Shown here one piece after another: positions 34,583 through 44,832 of a DNA stretch of 64,000 bases. Within the stretch, counting starts at the first letter, position 1; every line of letters begins with the position of its first letter. A program made the position numbers and the translations under genes. Location: positions 186,001 through 250,000 of the forward strand of contig NZ_FNHY01000001.1 of the NCBI RefSeq assembly GCF_900103605.1. Reading direction: 5' to 3'. The notes beneath the pieces are model-generated. The model ran no database searches. It was not told where the DNA came from and saw only the letters and a list, made by a program, of their open reading frames with translations. The DNA comes from Psychrobacillus sp. OK028 (GTDB lineage Bacteria > Bacillota > Bacilli > Bacillales_A > Planococcaceae).

Positions 34583-34876
34583 ATGTCAGGAATTATTCGC
34601 GTAACACCAGCTGAGTTAGATGCTATGGCTTCTCGCTACAACCATGAATCAGGGGAGGTTGCTTCTCAAATTGGTCGCCTAGATGGCATGATCGGTGAAT
34701 TGCAATCAATGTGGGAAGGTTCTTCTAGTGCTGCTTTTGCTGAGCAATATGAGAGACTTAAACCTCATTTCAATGAAATGCGTGAATTATTAAGTGAAGT
34801 AGGTATTCAATTGAGCCGTGCTGGTCAAGCGTTGCAAGATGCAGACCAACAAGTTGCCAATCAAATTCGCGGATAA
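34583..34876 (+). CDS. esxA: WXG100 protein EsxA (YukE)
   Basis: A 97-residue helical-hairpin protein of the WXG100 family, the hallmark secreted substrate of type VII systems. The turn is MWEGSSSAAFAEQYERL (WEG form of WXG). Two amphipathic helices flank it, and the C-terminal DADQQVANQI contains the acidic export-signal region. It probably forms homodimers and activates the EssC ATPase. I started at ATG 34583 (MSGIIRVTP) after AAGGGAG; a longer frame from 34547 lacks a site. A hairpin after the gene may make it more abundant than the machinery. Confidence 0.93.
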   Translation: MSGIIRVTPAELDAMASRYNHESGEVASQIGRLDGMIGELQSMWEGSSSAAFAEQYERLKPHFNEMRELLSEVGIQLSRAGQALQDADQQVANQIRG

Positions 34877-34902
34877 TCATTTGTTCGCATGTCAAAATAG
34901 TA

Positions 34903-34935
34903 GAGCGTCATTCCCACACAGGAAGGCGCTTTTTC
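34903..34935 (+). terminator. Leaky terminator after esxA
   Basis: AGCG-TC-ATTCC and GGAAGG-CGCT form an interrupted stem followed by five Ts, between esxA and yukD. It would attenuate transcription into the machinery genes. Confidence 0.55.
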
Positions 34936-34954
34936 CTTAAGTTGGGGTGAAAGA

Positions 34955-35194
34955 ATGTATATAGAGATTACAGTAGATCTTTCTAAATACGATGGAAATG
35001 TCATAGATTTAAGACTTTCAGATTACTATACAATGAAAAAAATGATTGATATTGCCTGGCAGGCCAACTCTATTTCCAAAACTCCACGCGAAGGCCATTG
35101 GGTGCGCGTAGTTAATAAAGATAAAGTATTCCCGGGACATTTGACGTTAGCCCACTGCGGCATAACGACGGGTGACCGAATTGAGATTATTTGA
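34955..35194 (+). CDS. yukD: Ubiquitin-fold type VII secretion protein (YukD/EsaB)
   Basis: A 79-residue protein predicted to adopt the ubiquitin-like fold of YukD and EsaB. It has the characteristic strand-helix order (YIEITVDLSKYDGNVIDLRL, then a helix with MKKMIDIAWQA) and ends TGDRIEII. It is cytoplasmic and needed for type VII activity in B. subtilis and S. aureus, although its mechanism is unclear. It lies between esxA and essB as in Bacillus. The reading frame of essB opens four bases before this stop. Start ATG after GGGGTGA. Confidence 0.88.
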   Translation: MYIEITVDLSKYDGNVIDLRLSDYYTMKKMIDIAWQANSISKTPREGHWVRVVNKDKVFPGHLTLAHCGITTGDRIEII

Positions 35195-35208
35195 TAGGAG
35201 CTACAAAG

Positions 35209-36561
35209 ATGGCCAATCGTTCACATACATACTTAAAAAACCGAATAGGTGCAGAAATAAATGAAGAAGCCCTTAAAACTACTTTTGTCTTTCAAAAAGA
35301 GAGAGTGGGATTTAAGCGAACGGAAGAAATAATCTTCTTAAAAGAAGTGAATCCGAAAATAAAAAAAGACATAGTTATTACCGACGACGAGTTAATCATT
35401 CAAGTGGAAATACCAGCGTCCTTTAAACGATTTCTTGCAATTCAGGGAGAGGATGAAAAATCTCGTTGGATGTTTGCATACCAGTTAGTTGAGAAGGTTT
35501 ATGCACATCCTTATCCTCGATTAAATTTAATCGTGTCTCCAGAAAATATTGTGTATAGCCCCGGGATGGATCCTGTATTTCTTTACTTCGGAGTGTTAGG
35601 GAGTTTACCCCCGTTTGAAACGAATGATGAGCGTGTTTGGTTAGAAACAAAAGCCGTAGTTGCAGCCGCAATAGACGGCTCTTTCACATTTGAGGAGTAT
35701 TTAAAGTATTCCGAGATTCTTGAATTGAAGGAAATGGGCTCTACCATTATGTCCATGAAAGAAAGTGACTCTTTGCTGGAATTCATAAGTCAGCAAATGG
35801 AGCAGCTAGAAGTAAGAGAATTAGAAAATGTAAAACTTCCAAGAAAAAAGTGGAACGTTACCAAATGGCTTTCAATTGGACTGGGGGTACTTCTTATCCC
35901 TGCCATTGTTTTTGCAATCATTTATTTTGTGCATGAAAAGCCAAAAACGGAAGCCTTTATCGATAGTCAAGCATCCTTCCTAGGTCAAAACTACAGCCAA
36001 GTAGTAACAACTTTAAGTCCTTATAGCGTTGAGTCCATGCCTTTTATCGTTCTTTATGAGCTTGCCTATTCATCTGTTACCAATGAGCGTCTGGATGAAG
36101 AGCAAAAAGAAAATGTACTTTCCAATATCACCTTGCAAACCGACGCAGATTATTTAAGATATTGGATTTATCTCGGTCGTGGAGAGGCAGAAAAAGCAGT
36201 AGACATTGCAAGGGCGATGGAAGATGGCGAGTTAATCACTTATGGTTTGTTGAAAAGAAGAGAAGAAGTGAAGGCAGATAGAGATTTATCTGGAGAAAAG
36301 ATGCAAGAAATGCTTAACGAGATTGATCAAGAAGTTGAGGAATATGAAAAGTTAATGGAAGAAATGCAAGCACAAGAGCTAGAGCAAGAAGAGCTAAAAC
36401 AGCAAGAAAAACTAGAATTAGAACAAAAACAAAAGGAACAACAAGAATTGGAACAACAACAAAAAGAAAAACAAGAACAAGAACAAGAACAGAAACAAAA
36501 GGAACAGCAAGAACTCGAACAAAAACAAACTGAAGAGCAACAAACAGAACAAACAAAGTAA
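35209..36561 (+). CDS. essB: Type VII secretion membrane protein EssB (YukC)
   Basis: A 450-residue single-pass membrane protein. The cytoplasmic pseudokinase-like domain occupies about residues 1-215, followed by one helix (WLSIGLGVLLIPAIVFAIIY, about 225-245). The extracellular helical domain follows. The last 75 residues are an unusual tail composed almost entirely of Glu, Gln, Lys and Leu (units such as QKEQQELEQ), likely a coiled coil. EssB is a core channel component that links EssC to the membrane assembly. Start ATG 35209 has TAGGAG 8 bases upstream. Confidence 0.92.
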   Translation: MANRSHTYLKNRIGAEINEEALKTTFVFQKERVGFKRTEEIIFLKEVNPKIKKDIVITDDELIIQVEIPASFKRFLAIQGEDEKSRWMFAYQLVEKVYAHPYPRLNLIVSPENIVYSPGMDPVFLYFGVLGSLPPFETNDERVWLETKAVVAAAIDGSFTFEEYLKYSEILELKEMGSTIMSMKESDSLLEFISQQMEQLEVRELENVKLPRKKWNVTKWLSIGLGVLLIPAIVFAIIYFVHEKPKTEAFIDSQASFLGQNYSQVVTTLSPYSVESMPFIVLYELAYSSVTNERLDEEQKENVLSNITLQTDADYLRYWIYLGRGEAEKAVDIARAMEDGELITYGLLKRREEVKADRDLSGEKMQEMLNEIDQEVEEYEKLMEEMQAQELEQEELKQQEKLELEQKQKEQQELEQQQKEKQEQEQEQKQKEQQELEQKQTEEQQTEQTK

Positions 36562-36612
36562 CAAAATGAGGATAGTTAAAATTCTAATGAGGTTCGAAAG
36601 AAGGTGTGCCTA

Positions 36613-39600
36613 TTGCAACAGCTATGGTTGTTTTATGACGAAAATTATCAGCGAATCCTAATACCCGAAAATGACATTACCTCTTTATCGATTGGTCCTA
36701 CCATCGAACATGATATTACGATTCAGACATTTCCTTTTGTTGATGGTCCTTTTACATTGAAACAAGAAGAAAAAGGGTTCGTAGTTTATAATGACGAAAC
36801 ATTTATAGGAAGATTTACAGATGATGAAGGTCTTACGATTGAACAGAAAGAAAAAGAGCTTCATCTGTATACTTCTTCGGCTCTACCATCTTCAAAAACC
36901 TACTATATAGACTTTGACAATGAGGTTTCGTTTGATGCCCAACTAGACTTAGCAACTTTTCAAAGACTGAAAACAAGTTTTCCAGCAGTAGAGTCTGGGC
37001 ATTTTTCACTCAATAAAATTAAAGATGGCTGGATAATAAAAAAAGACTTCGGCTGTCGATTATATGTAAATGGCAAGTTAGTGGAATCTAACACAGTTCT
37101 TGCAGAAGGGGACGTCCTTCAGTGGGCATTCATGGAAATGAGACTACTTCAAAAAGATTTGCTTGAAGTGACTGCTTCGGTTCCTTATACAACGAAGCTT
37201 TCTGTTATAGATGTTCCGCAGTCTGAAATGCTGCAGATGTATCCTGATTATCGTCGTACACCGAGAATGATCTATGATCTTCCGGATGACAAAATTTCCT
37301 TAACATTTCCGACTCAGGAAACGGATGATTCTGGTCGGGGATTATTGCTCATAATAGCGCCGCCACTTGTGATGCTTATTGTTATGGGACTTGTAGCTAT
37401 TTTAATTCCGAGAGGAATTTTCGTCATTATTTCCATCATGATGTTTTTAACCGTGTTAGTCACCTCTACTGTTCAATATTTCCGTGACAAAAAGAAGCAT
37501 AAGCGAAATGCGGAAAAAAGACGTAGAGTGTATACGGCGTATTTAGAAAATATGAGGGAAGAGCTTTATGAGCTTTCCGAAAAGCAAAAGAAAGTGTTGG
37601 ACTATCATTTCCCTGCTTTTGAAGAAATGAAACAAATGACAAATGAACTATCCAGTAGAATTTGGGAGAGATCATTAGAGAGTCATGATTTTTTAGAGTT
37701 TAGATTAGGAACAGGGAATGTGAAAGCTAGCTACGAGATTAAATTATCCTCTGGTGATTTAGCTAATCGGGAAATAGATGATTTGCTAGAGCAGGCTCAG
37801 CGAATGGAACAAGTATACAAGGAGATTCCTTCTGCACCAGTTACCACCAACCTATCAGAAGGAATTTTAGGCTTAACTGGAAAAGAATCTGTTATAAAGC
37901 GTGAACTTCAACAAATAATTGGTCAATTAGCCTTTTCTCAAAGCTATCATGATACAAGATTTATATATATTTTCAAAGACGAGGAGTATGCAGAGGTTGA
38001 ATGGATGAAATGGCTGCCTCATTTTAAGCTGCCACATATGCATGCAAGAGGGTTGATACATAACGAGGAAACAAGAGATCAATTATTGTCTTCGTTATAT
38101 GAAATTATTCGTGAGCGAGATACAGATGACCAAAAGGGCAAAAGTATATTTACTCCACATTTAGTTTTCATCGTTTCGGATTACTCATTACTTGCAGAGC
38201 ATGTCATCTTAGAATACTTAGAAAGCAAGCATACAAAAGACCTTGGGATATCGGTTATTTTTGCAGAATCTGCACAGGAAAGAATGACGGAGAATGTACA
38301 CACTCTAATTCGATACGTAAACGAACGCGAAGGGGATATTCTCATAGAGGCAGGTAAGGCTGTAGATATTCCATTTAACTTAGACGAATTTGATGCTACG
38401 ACCAACGAACGATTCACTCGCATGCTTCGAACACTGAATCATCAAATAGGTATCAAAAATTCTATCCCAAACTCGGTTAGTTTTTTAGAGTTGTTTGGTG
38501 TTAAAGATGTAGAGGACGTTCCAATTGCACGAAATTGGACAGTTAACGAGTCAGCAAAATCGTTAGCTGTACCGATTGGATTCAAAGGGAAAAATGAAAT
38601 TGTTGCATTAAACTTACATGAGAAGGCGCATGGTCCCCATGGTTTGTTAGCCGGTACGACGGGTTCGGGTAAAAGTGAATTTTTACAGACATATATATTG
38701 TCACTTGCAGTTCATTACCACCCTCATGAAGTAGCTTTCTTATTAATCGACTATAAAGGTGGAGGAATGGCACAGCCATTCAAGCATATTCCTCATCTGT
38801 TAGGAACGATTACGAATATTGAAGGTAGTAAAAACTTTAGTATGCGAGCACTCGCTTCTATAAATAGTGAGCTTAAACGAAGACAGCGGTTGTTTGATCA
38901 ATACGTTGTTTCGCATATCGATGATTATACGACACTTTATAAAGAAGGAAAGGCGTTGGAACCCCTTCCTCATTTATTTCTCATTTCGGATGAATTTGCA
39001 GAGTTAAAACGTGAGGAACCGGAATTTATTCGAGAGCTTGTGAGTACGGCTCGTATCGGGCGAAGTTTGGGCGTGCATCTTATTTTAGCTACGCAAAAGC
39101 CTGGAGGGGTTATTGACGAACAGATCTGGAGTAATGCGAGATTCCGCGTTGCCTTGAAGGTACAGGATGTATCGGATAGTAAAGAAATTCTGAAAAATGG
39201 AGATGCCGCTTCTATCACCGTAACTGGTCGTGGTTATCTACAAGTAGGTAACAATGAAGTATATGAGCTGTTCCAATCTGCATGGAGCGGGGCACCATAT
39301 AAGGAAGAGGTGCTAGAGGGAGAAGATGACGTGGCAATTGTCACAGACCTCGGCTTATATCCACTTTCAGGAATAGCAACAAATGTGAAAAAGAAATCTA
39401 GTGGAATGACAGAGATGGAAGCAGTGACAGCTAAAATTGCAGAGACAACTGCTAATTTGAATATTAAAAAAGTAGCTAGTCCGTGGTTAGAGCCATTAGC
39501 TTTGCGCCTTGAAAAACAAGCAGATATGCCAACTAGCGAGGCAGGATTCTCTCTAGGAATGATTGACGAACCAGAAAAGCAAAGTCAGTCGCCAATAGCC

Positions 39601-41091
39601 TATAACTGGACCAAGGATGGAAATCTCGGTGTATTTGGTTCTTCGGGTTATGGAAAATCCACTACATTGCTTACAACTATATTGGGTCTTGCAGAAAACC
39701 TAGCTCCCGAGGAAGTGCACTTTTACTTGCTCGATTATGGAAATGGATCATTACTTCCATTAAGACAGCTTCCACATACGGCAGATTATTTCACAATCGA
39801 TGAAGAGCTGAAAAGAGAAAAACTAGTAAAGTTAATAAAAGAAGAGATTGCTAAGCGAAAAATTGCCTTCCAGCAATCAGAGGTTAGTAATATCCATATG
39901 TACAATAAATTATCGGCGGAGAAGTTCCCTCTTCTGTATTTGGTCGTGGATAATTATGATATTGTCCGAGAGGAAATGGAAGAACTAGAGGCTCAACTCA
40001 TTCAATTTGGTCGAGATGGTCAATCTCTCGGAATTTATTTGTTCGTGGCTGCGACGAGAGTTCAATCGGTTCGACAGTCCTTGATGAATAACTTAAAAAC
40101 GAAGGTTGTACATTATTTAATGGATACGACGGAGTCATTTACTGTGATTGGTCGGGTACCGTTCGACTTAGAACCATTCCCCGGTAGAGCAATTGTGAAA
40201 AAAGAAGATGCCTATTTTGCACAAATTTACTTACCTGCTAGTGGTGAGGACGACTATGAAATACTAGAGTCAATCAAGAAAAAAGTAAGCAATTTACGAA
40301 CGCAATATATGGAGGCAACACTACCTTTATCCATTCCAATGTTGCCACTCGAGCTTACAACTACAACCTTCTCCTACTACTTGGATGGAAAGAAAAAGGA
40401 TGGGATTGTGCCGCTTGGATTGGATGAAGATACAGTACTTCCAATTTCCATTGACTTCAAGAAAAATCGTCATTGTCTTCTGATCGGTCAGGTACAAAGA
40501 GGGAAGACAAATACGATAAATTGGATGCTTCAGACACTTTTAGGACAGAAAACCGGATTCATCGCTATTTTTGATTCGTTTGACCGCGGATTGTCCAAAT
40601 TTGCAGAGCATGATGCAATTGAATACTTGGAAACAAAAGAGAATTTGGCAGAATGGGTTACTCAAACAGAGCAATATTATGCAGAGGTAGAACGTAGCTA
40701 TCTCGAAAATATCCAACAAGGACTTCCCGTAGAAATTACTCTTTCTTATTTTGTAATCGATGGTTATACAAGATTCCTACAAGTAGCTGATATTGGTCTT
40801 CAGGACAGATTAGCAAAATTGATGAAGCGTTACGCTCACTTAGGCTTCAATGTTGTCATGTCTGGAAATAATGCAGAAATTACCAAAGGGTATGATGCAT
40901 TCACGAATGAATTGAAGCTTGTTCGACAGGCGCTTGTATACATGAAAAAGTCAGAGCAAACCTTGTTTACAGTAGCATATGAACGCAAAGAAGCAGAGCT
41001 TCCAATAGGATTTGCACATTATATTTTAAATGGGAATGCAACAAAGGTGAAAATCCCTTTAAGTGAGTTGGAGAGGACGATCGTACAATGA
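36613..41091 (+). CDS. essC: Type VII secretion ATPase EssC (YukBA)
   Basis: A 1492-residue FtsK/SpoIIIE-type motor. Two N-terminal FHA-like domains are followed by two membrane helices (about residues 243-287). Three ATPase domains come next. Walker A motifs are GTTGSGKS (about 681), GSSGYGKS (about 1009) and a degenerate GQVQRGKT (about 1292). LLIDYKGGGM and LFLISDEFAEL mark Walker B regions of the first domain. It powers substrate export and selects substrates. TTG at 36613 (MQQLWLFYDE) matches the YukBA N terminus and lies 8 bases after GAAGG; GTG at 36604 is inside that site. Confidence 0.95.
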   Translation: MQQLWLFYDENYQRILIPENDITSLSIGPTIEHDITIQTFPFVDGPFTLKQEEKGFVVYNDETFIGRFTDDEGLTIEQKEKELHLYTSSALPSSKTYYIDFDNEVSFDAQLDLATFQRLKTSFPAVESGHFSLNKIKDGWIIKKDFGCRLYVNGKLVESNTVLAEGDVLQWAFMEMRLLQKDLLEVTASVPYTTKLSVIDVPQSEMLQMYPDYRRTPRMIYDLPDDKISLTFPTQETDDSGRGLLLIIAPPLVMLIVMGLVAILIPRGIFVIISIMMFLTVLVTSTVQYFRDKKKHKRNAEKRRRVYTAYLENMREELYELSEKQKKVLDYHFPAFEEMKQMTNELSSRIWERSLESHDFLEFRLGTGNVKASYEIKLSSGDLANREIDDLLEQAQRMEQVYKEIPSAPVTTNLSEGILGLTGKESVIKRELQQIIGQLAFSQSYHDTRFIYIFKDEEYAEVEWMKWLPHFKLPHMHARGLIHNEETRDQLLSSLYEIIRERDTDDQKGKSIFTPHLVFIVSDYSLLAEHVILEYLESKHTKDLGISVIFAESAQERMTENVHTLIRYVNEREGDILIEAGKAVDIPFNLDEFDATTNERFTRMLRTLNHQIGIKNSIPNSVSFLELFGVKDVEDVPIARNWTVNESAKSLAVPIGFKGKNEIVALNLHEKAHGPHGLLAGTTGSGKSEFLQTYILSLAVHYHPHEVAFLLIDYKGGGMAQPFKHIPHLLGTITNIEGSKNFSMRALASINSELKRRQRLFDQYVVSHIDDYTTLYKEGKALEPLPHLFLISDEFAELKREEPEFIRELVSTARIGRSLGVHLILATQKPGGVIDEQIWSNARFRVALKVQDVSDSKEILKNGDAASITVTGRGYLQVGNNEVYELFQSAWSGAPYKEEVLEGEDDVAIVTDLGLYPLSGIATNVKKKSSGMTEMEAVTAKIAETTANLNIKKVASPWLEPLALRLEKQADMPTSEAGFSLGMIDEPEKQSQSPIAYNWTKDGNLGVFGSSGYGKSTTLLTTILGLAENLAPEEVHFYLLDYGNGSLLPLRQLPHTADYFTIDEELKREKLVKLIKEEIAKRKIAFQQSEVSNIHMYNKLSAEKFPLLYLVVDNYDIVREEMEELEAQLIQFGRDGQSLGIYLFVAATRVQSVRQSLMNNLKTKVVHYLMDTTESFTVIGRVPFDLEPFPGRAIVKKEDAYFAQIYLPASGEDDYEILESIKKKVSNLRTQYMEATLPLSIPMLPLELTTTTFSYYLDGKKKDGIVPLGLDEDTVLPISIDFKKNRHCLLIGQVQRGKTNTINWMLQTLLGQKTGFIAIFDSFDRGLSKFAEHDAIEYLETKENLAEWVTQTEQYYAEVERSYLENIQQGLPVEITLSYFVIDGYTRFLQVADIGLQDRLAKLMKRYAHLGFNVVMSGNNAEITKGYDAFTNELKLVRQALVYMKKSEQTLFTVAYERKEAELPIGFAHYILNGNATKVKIPLSELERTIVQ

Positions 41092-43937
41092 AATCAACTA
41101 AAAATGCTAGATTATTAAAATATGGTGCCGGAATCTTACTCATATTAGCTGTTCCTATTATTTTCTTCCAGCTTATGGGTGTTAATATTCTTGATTTGAA
41201 TAATCAAAACAAACGCACAATTGCGATTGTAAATGAAGATATGGGTTTAACGAAGGATGCAGAAAAAGTACAAATGGGTGTAGAGGTAGTATCTATATTA
41301 GCAGATGACTCGGATTATGAATGGAATGTAACAGGACGTGGAGCAGCGGAAAGCGGATTAAAATCCAACCAGTATGACGCAATCGTTTATATTCCCTCCA
41401 ATTTCTCAGAAAATATAATGTCCTATGATGAAAAAGATCCGAAAAAAGCAGAGTTTGCCTATCAAGTACAGCGTCAGAAATCAGGACTACGTAAAGAACA
41501 GGTATTACATGAAATTGAAGTAGCAACAGACCGAGTAAATGATAAAATTTCTACGATGTACTGGAGCTATATCGCGCAGGAAATGAATCATATAAAAAAA
41601 GAATTTACGACTATTTTAGGAAAAGAAACAGAATTCCTAAGTGCGATGTCTGCCTATTATAAGCCAGAATCAGAAACGTTGGCTGAACAGATGCAAAGCC
41701 AAAAGGACCAAATGGAATCGTTGCAAACAATAATCGGATCGGCTAATAATGAGCATACAAGTCGTATTGAAAATGCCGATTCGTTTGGATTACAGATGAA
41801 TAACTTCATCACGTATGTACAGCAATATAAGGAATTCCAGAATACACAAAGAGAAATACTACAGCAAGTACAGGATGCGAGCTTAGCTAAAATCCATGCG
41901 GCTGCTGCGACTCAAGCAGAGCAATTTAATCAGTCCGTACAAATGCTGGAGGAAAGTAATAACAAGCTTAATAATGAAATTCAAAAAGTGAATAATATCG
42001 TTGATTCAAATAAAGAAAAATTCAACGCATTATCAGAACTACGAAAAAAAGAGGTAGATCGTCAGGTTACGGATCTACTAGTAGTTCAAGGCACTGCAAT
42101 TGACCGTTATAATAATACTATTTTATCCAATCTTGAAAAAGGCATTGCGACAAGTAAAGGTACTAATGCAGTGCTTGCCGCTGCGGTTGTAGGGACGGAG
42201 CCAAATCAGCTTCTTTCTATTAAAGAACAACTGGCACAAAAAGCAACAGAAAAATCTTCTACCACTTTACCTGGACTTGAACAGGAACGCGTGAAAATAG
42301 ATACTATTTTAACAGGACTTTCCTCTATAAAAGCAAGAGTATCAGAAACGGATCCTGCATCTTCTTTTATCGGTGAAATTGATGTAATTCAAGCAGAACT
42401 TGGAAAAATCACTACTGCTTTGACAGAAAGAGATACAACTTGGGCTAATGCGAACCAAAAAGCAGCAGATGACTATACACAGGCTTCTGCAGAGTATACA
42501 AATCTATTTGAAAGCTATAGTGCTATTTTTAGTGAATATGAATCTGTTCAACAAATTATTAATAATTACCCAGCAGATACTGCACGTATTGGTATGGAAA
42601 TAATGAAAAAAGAACAAGAGCTATTAGCTAATCCTCGTTTATCAAACAATCAGCGCAGTAGATTGAAAGAACTGTTTGCAAAGGGGGCAGCTAAAACTGA
42701 CACGAGCTCTTTATTATCCTACTACGCTACTTTAGAACAGTTTGAATTCACTCTAAATGAGGGTGGAAACAGTGCGAATAAGGATGCAATGTTGAAGGAT
42801 GAAATTTTAACTGCATTGTTAAAAAATGTAGTGGATATTAATGAATTAGAGTTAGAAGGTTGGACATCAGTCGAAGATACCATTCCAGAAACAAAATTAG
42901 GAATGTCCGATCTAAGTACAACGTTTGCTGCAATCATGTCTGGTTATAAAGAAACTGCGGAGCAGCAGCACGCAACGCTCGTCAATGAACTAAATTCAAT
43001 TGATGAACAAGCAAATGTTTTACTAGCGCAAATACAAAATCCAGCGAATATGATTCCAGCTGGCGAGCCAGTCGCTGCTGCTTCTGAAGGGGAAGTAATG
43101 GCTGGTCAACAAAATGTAAGCAATCAGCTCGTAACGTTAAGCGGGATGATTCAATCTTTGTCTCAAAAACAAAGCAGCTTAGTAGATTATGCGAATGACT
43201 TAACTGCTAAAGCAGACAATATAAAAGACACCTCCAATGAATTTACTGGGAAATGGGATACAAATGTAGCAGCTATGTCCGAATTCGATGAAGATATCCA
43301 AGACTTTCTTGCCAATACATATGTGGATGGACAGGAAAATGGATATGCATTTAATCATTTTGTAAATCCTCTTGATGTAAAAGGTGAAGCAGCAGTTTCG
43401 GATGAAATGGAAAAAGTTCCACCAGTTATTTTATTTATCATTCTATTAATAAGTAGTTTGTTAATCGGATATTTCTCTTATCAGATGAAAGATGGTCCGA
43501 TTGGCCTTCAATTAGGCATGACAGCACTACTATCTTTACTTGTTGGTTTAATCATCAGTTTCTATAGTATTTATATGTACATTTTAAATGACCACCGTGC
43601 GTTAGAATGGACAATCTTCACTATTCTTTTATTGCTTGCAGGAGCAGCTATTATTCGTACAGCTTTAGAATTTGGTCAATCGGTAGGATGGCTTGCTAGT
43701 TTGGCATTGATGTGTTTATACATCATTCCATTATTAATACTTGCAGTACCTGATATTAATATCCCAGATGTATTGTCAACCGTTTATATGTCTATTAAAT
43801 ATGAACCGGAAACTAGTTTTATATGGGGAGCTGTTATCACGGCGGCTATTGCAATTGTAATGCTAGGGACGACTTACTTTGTAAATAAAAATAATAAATC
43901 TAAAGCATCTGTGGCAGATGAAGCGTATGAAAGTTAA
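41088..43937 (+). CDS. esaA: Type VII secretion protein EsaA (YueB)
   Basis: A 949-residue membrane protein of the YueB/EsaA family. One N-terminal helix (YGAGILLILAVPIIFFQLMG, about residues 12-31) precedes a very long, coiled-coil-rich extracellular region of about 730 residues. Five or six helices close the protein (about 775-935). In B. subtilis, YueB is the receptor of phage SPP1 and a component of the Yuk machine; it projects through the cell wall. It overlaps essC by 4 bases. Its ectodomain may likewise be a phage receptor here, which is an inference. Confidence 0.93.
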   Translation: MKSTKNARLLKYGAGILLILAVPIIFFQLMGVNILDLNNQNKRTIAIVNEDMGLTKDAEKVQMGVEVVSILADDSDYEWNVTGRGAAESGLKSNQYDAIVYIPSNFSENIMSYDEKDPKKAEFAYQVQRQKSGLRKEQVLHEIEVATDRVNDKISTMYWSYIAQEMNHIKKEFTTILGKETEFLSAMSAYYKPESETLAEQMQSQKDQMESLQTIIGSANNEHTSRIENADSFGLQMNNFITYVQQYKEFQNTQREILQQVQDASLAKIHAAAATQAEQFNQSVQMLEESNNKLNNEIQKVNNIVDSNKEKFNALSELRKKEVDRQVTDLLVVQGTAIDRYNNTILSNLEKGIATSKGTNAVLAAAVVGTEPNQLLSIKEQLAQKATEKSSTTLPGLEQERVKIDTILTGLSSIKARVSETDPASSFIGEIDVIQAELGKITTALTERDTTWANANQKAADDYTQASAEYTNLFESYSAIFSEYESVQQIINNYPADTARIGMEIMKKEQELLANPRLSNNQRSRLKELFAKGAAKTDTSSLLSYYATLEQFEFTLNEGGNSANKDAMLKDEILTALLKNVVDINELELEGWTSVEDTIPETKLGMSDLSTTFAAIMSGYKETAEQQHATLVNELNSIDEQANVLLAQIQNPANMIPAGEPVAAASEGEVMAGQQNVSNQLVTLSGMIQSLSQKQSSLVDYANDLTAKADNIKDTSNEFTGKWDTNVAAMSEFDEDIQDFLANTYVDGQENGYAFNHFVNPLDVKGEAAVSDEMEKVPPVILFIILLISSLLIGYFSYQMKDGPIGLQLGMTALLSLLVGLIISFYSIYMYILNDHRALEWTIFTILLLLAGAAIIRTALEFGQSVGWLASLALMCLYIIPLLILAVPDINIPDVLSTVYMSIKYEPETSFIWGAVITAAIAIVMLGTTYFVNKNNKSKASVADEAYES

Positions 43938-44433
43938 ATCGCGCCTCTTACTTCCAGTATTGTTACTTTCCCTCGTCGGAAATAGTTTAGTCGTTTTTGC
44001 GGAAGAACCGAAAAAGGCAGAGGACTTAGAACCCGTTATTTATGAAAAATTAAAATTTAAGAAAAATACGGATTATCTTCATGATAATCAAAAAACAGAA
44101 ATGAAAAATACCATTCCTAAAAAGCAGTTTGATATATATTTTGATGGGAGGAAAAAGCTTCCTAACAGAGCAGACACCTCCTATTTGTTTCAAACAGCTG
44201 AGCGCGGGGAAAAAAGTACCGTAACAGCGAAATCTTCGGAGTTACAATTATTTTCTGAAAAAGAAATAGCTCTAGCCAATGAAACAGAATCTAAAATAGA
44301 AGAGGAATCGTCAGGCAATAATTTAAGACCAATCCTATTTTTGGGGTTAATTGCGATTGGTATGCTTACTTTGTTTGTAATTTTCTTACCGAAACTAGTA
44401 AATTCGTCGGAAACTACGGAACCAGCCAAATGA
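43918..44433 (+). CDS. essA: Type VII secretion protein EssA (YueC)
   Basis: A 171-residue protein with an N-terminal signal or anchor (LLLPVLLLSLVGNSLVVFAE) and one C-terminal helix (ILFLGLIAIGMLTLFVIFLP, about residues 140-160). The central region is polar and contains the family block KQFDIYFDGRKKLPNR. EssA is a small essential membrane component of the secretion complex. The start overlaps the esaA end by 20 bases. ATG 43918 or 43927 are both possible, and neither has a strong ribosome binding site, suggesting coupling. Confidence 0.85.
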   Translation: MKRMKVKSRLLLPVLLLSLVGNSLVVFAEEPKKAEDLEPVIYEKLKFKKNTDYLHDNQKTEMKNTIPKKQFDIYFDGRKKLPNRADTSYLFQTAERGEKSTVTAKSSELQLFSEKEIALANETESKIEEESSGNNLRPILFLGLIAIGMLTLFVIFLPKLVNSSETTEPAK

Positions 44434-44452
44434 TTAAGGGAGGGGAATGTAT

Positions 44453-44812
44453 ATGCCAGGGTATTATTATGCGTTATTAGCAAAAAAGAAGGATGATTTG
44501 CAGAGATTAACTTCATGCCAGTCTTCCTTGCAAGGGAAACAGTCTGAATTTAATGCTAATGAACCTAAGTGTTTAGAGCCAGAGCTAACAGCAACAACTT
44601 GGCAGGGGACACATGCAGATAAATTTGATGAAATTCGAGAATCGGGTATTCATACTAGCTATGTAGATATATCGGGAAGCCAATTCTCTATTGTATTTAG
44701 TGCGATCTCCACGAGAATCAGTGAATTACATGCAGAGATTGCATCTATTGAACAAACAATCGCCAATATTCTAGCGGAGCAAGAACGTCAACGCCAAGCT
44801 AAAGCAAACTAA
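44453..44812 (+). CDS. YwqH-like LXG-associated helical protein
   Basis: A 119-residue, mostly helical protein. YYYALLAKKKDDLQRLTSC and WQGTHADKFDEIRESGI match the DUF5082/YwqH family. It has a WQG turn, so it resembles WXG100 proteins in shape. In LXG toxin cassettes such proteins bind the N-terminal domain of the effector and help target it for type VII export. It is the first gene of the YwqH-YwqI-LXG trio, directly after essA. ATG 44453 is 7 bases from AAGGGAGGGG; an in-frame ATG at 44447 is too close. Confidence 0.83.
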   Translation: MPGYYYALLAKKKDDLQRLTSCQSSLQGKQSEFNANEPKCLEPELTATTWQGTHADKFDEIRESGIHTSYVDISGSQFSIVFSAISTRISELHAEIASIEQTIANILAEQERQRQAKAN

Positions 44813-44832
44813 CTTGCAAGGGGGAAAGCCTA

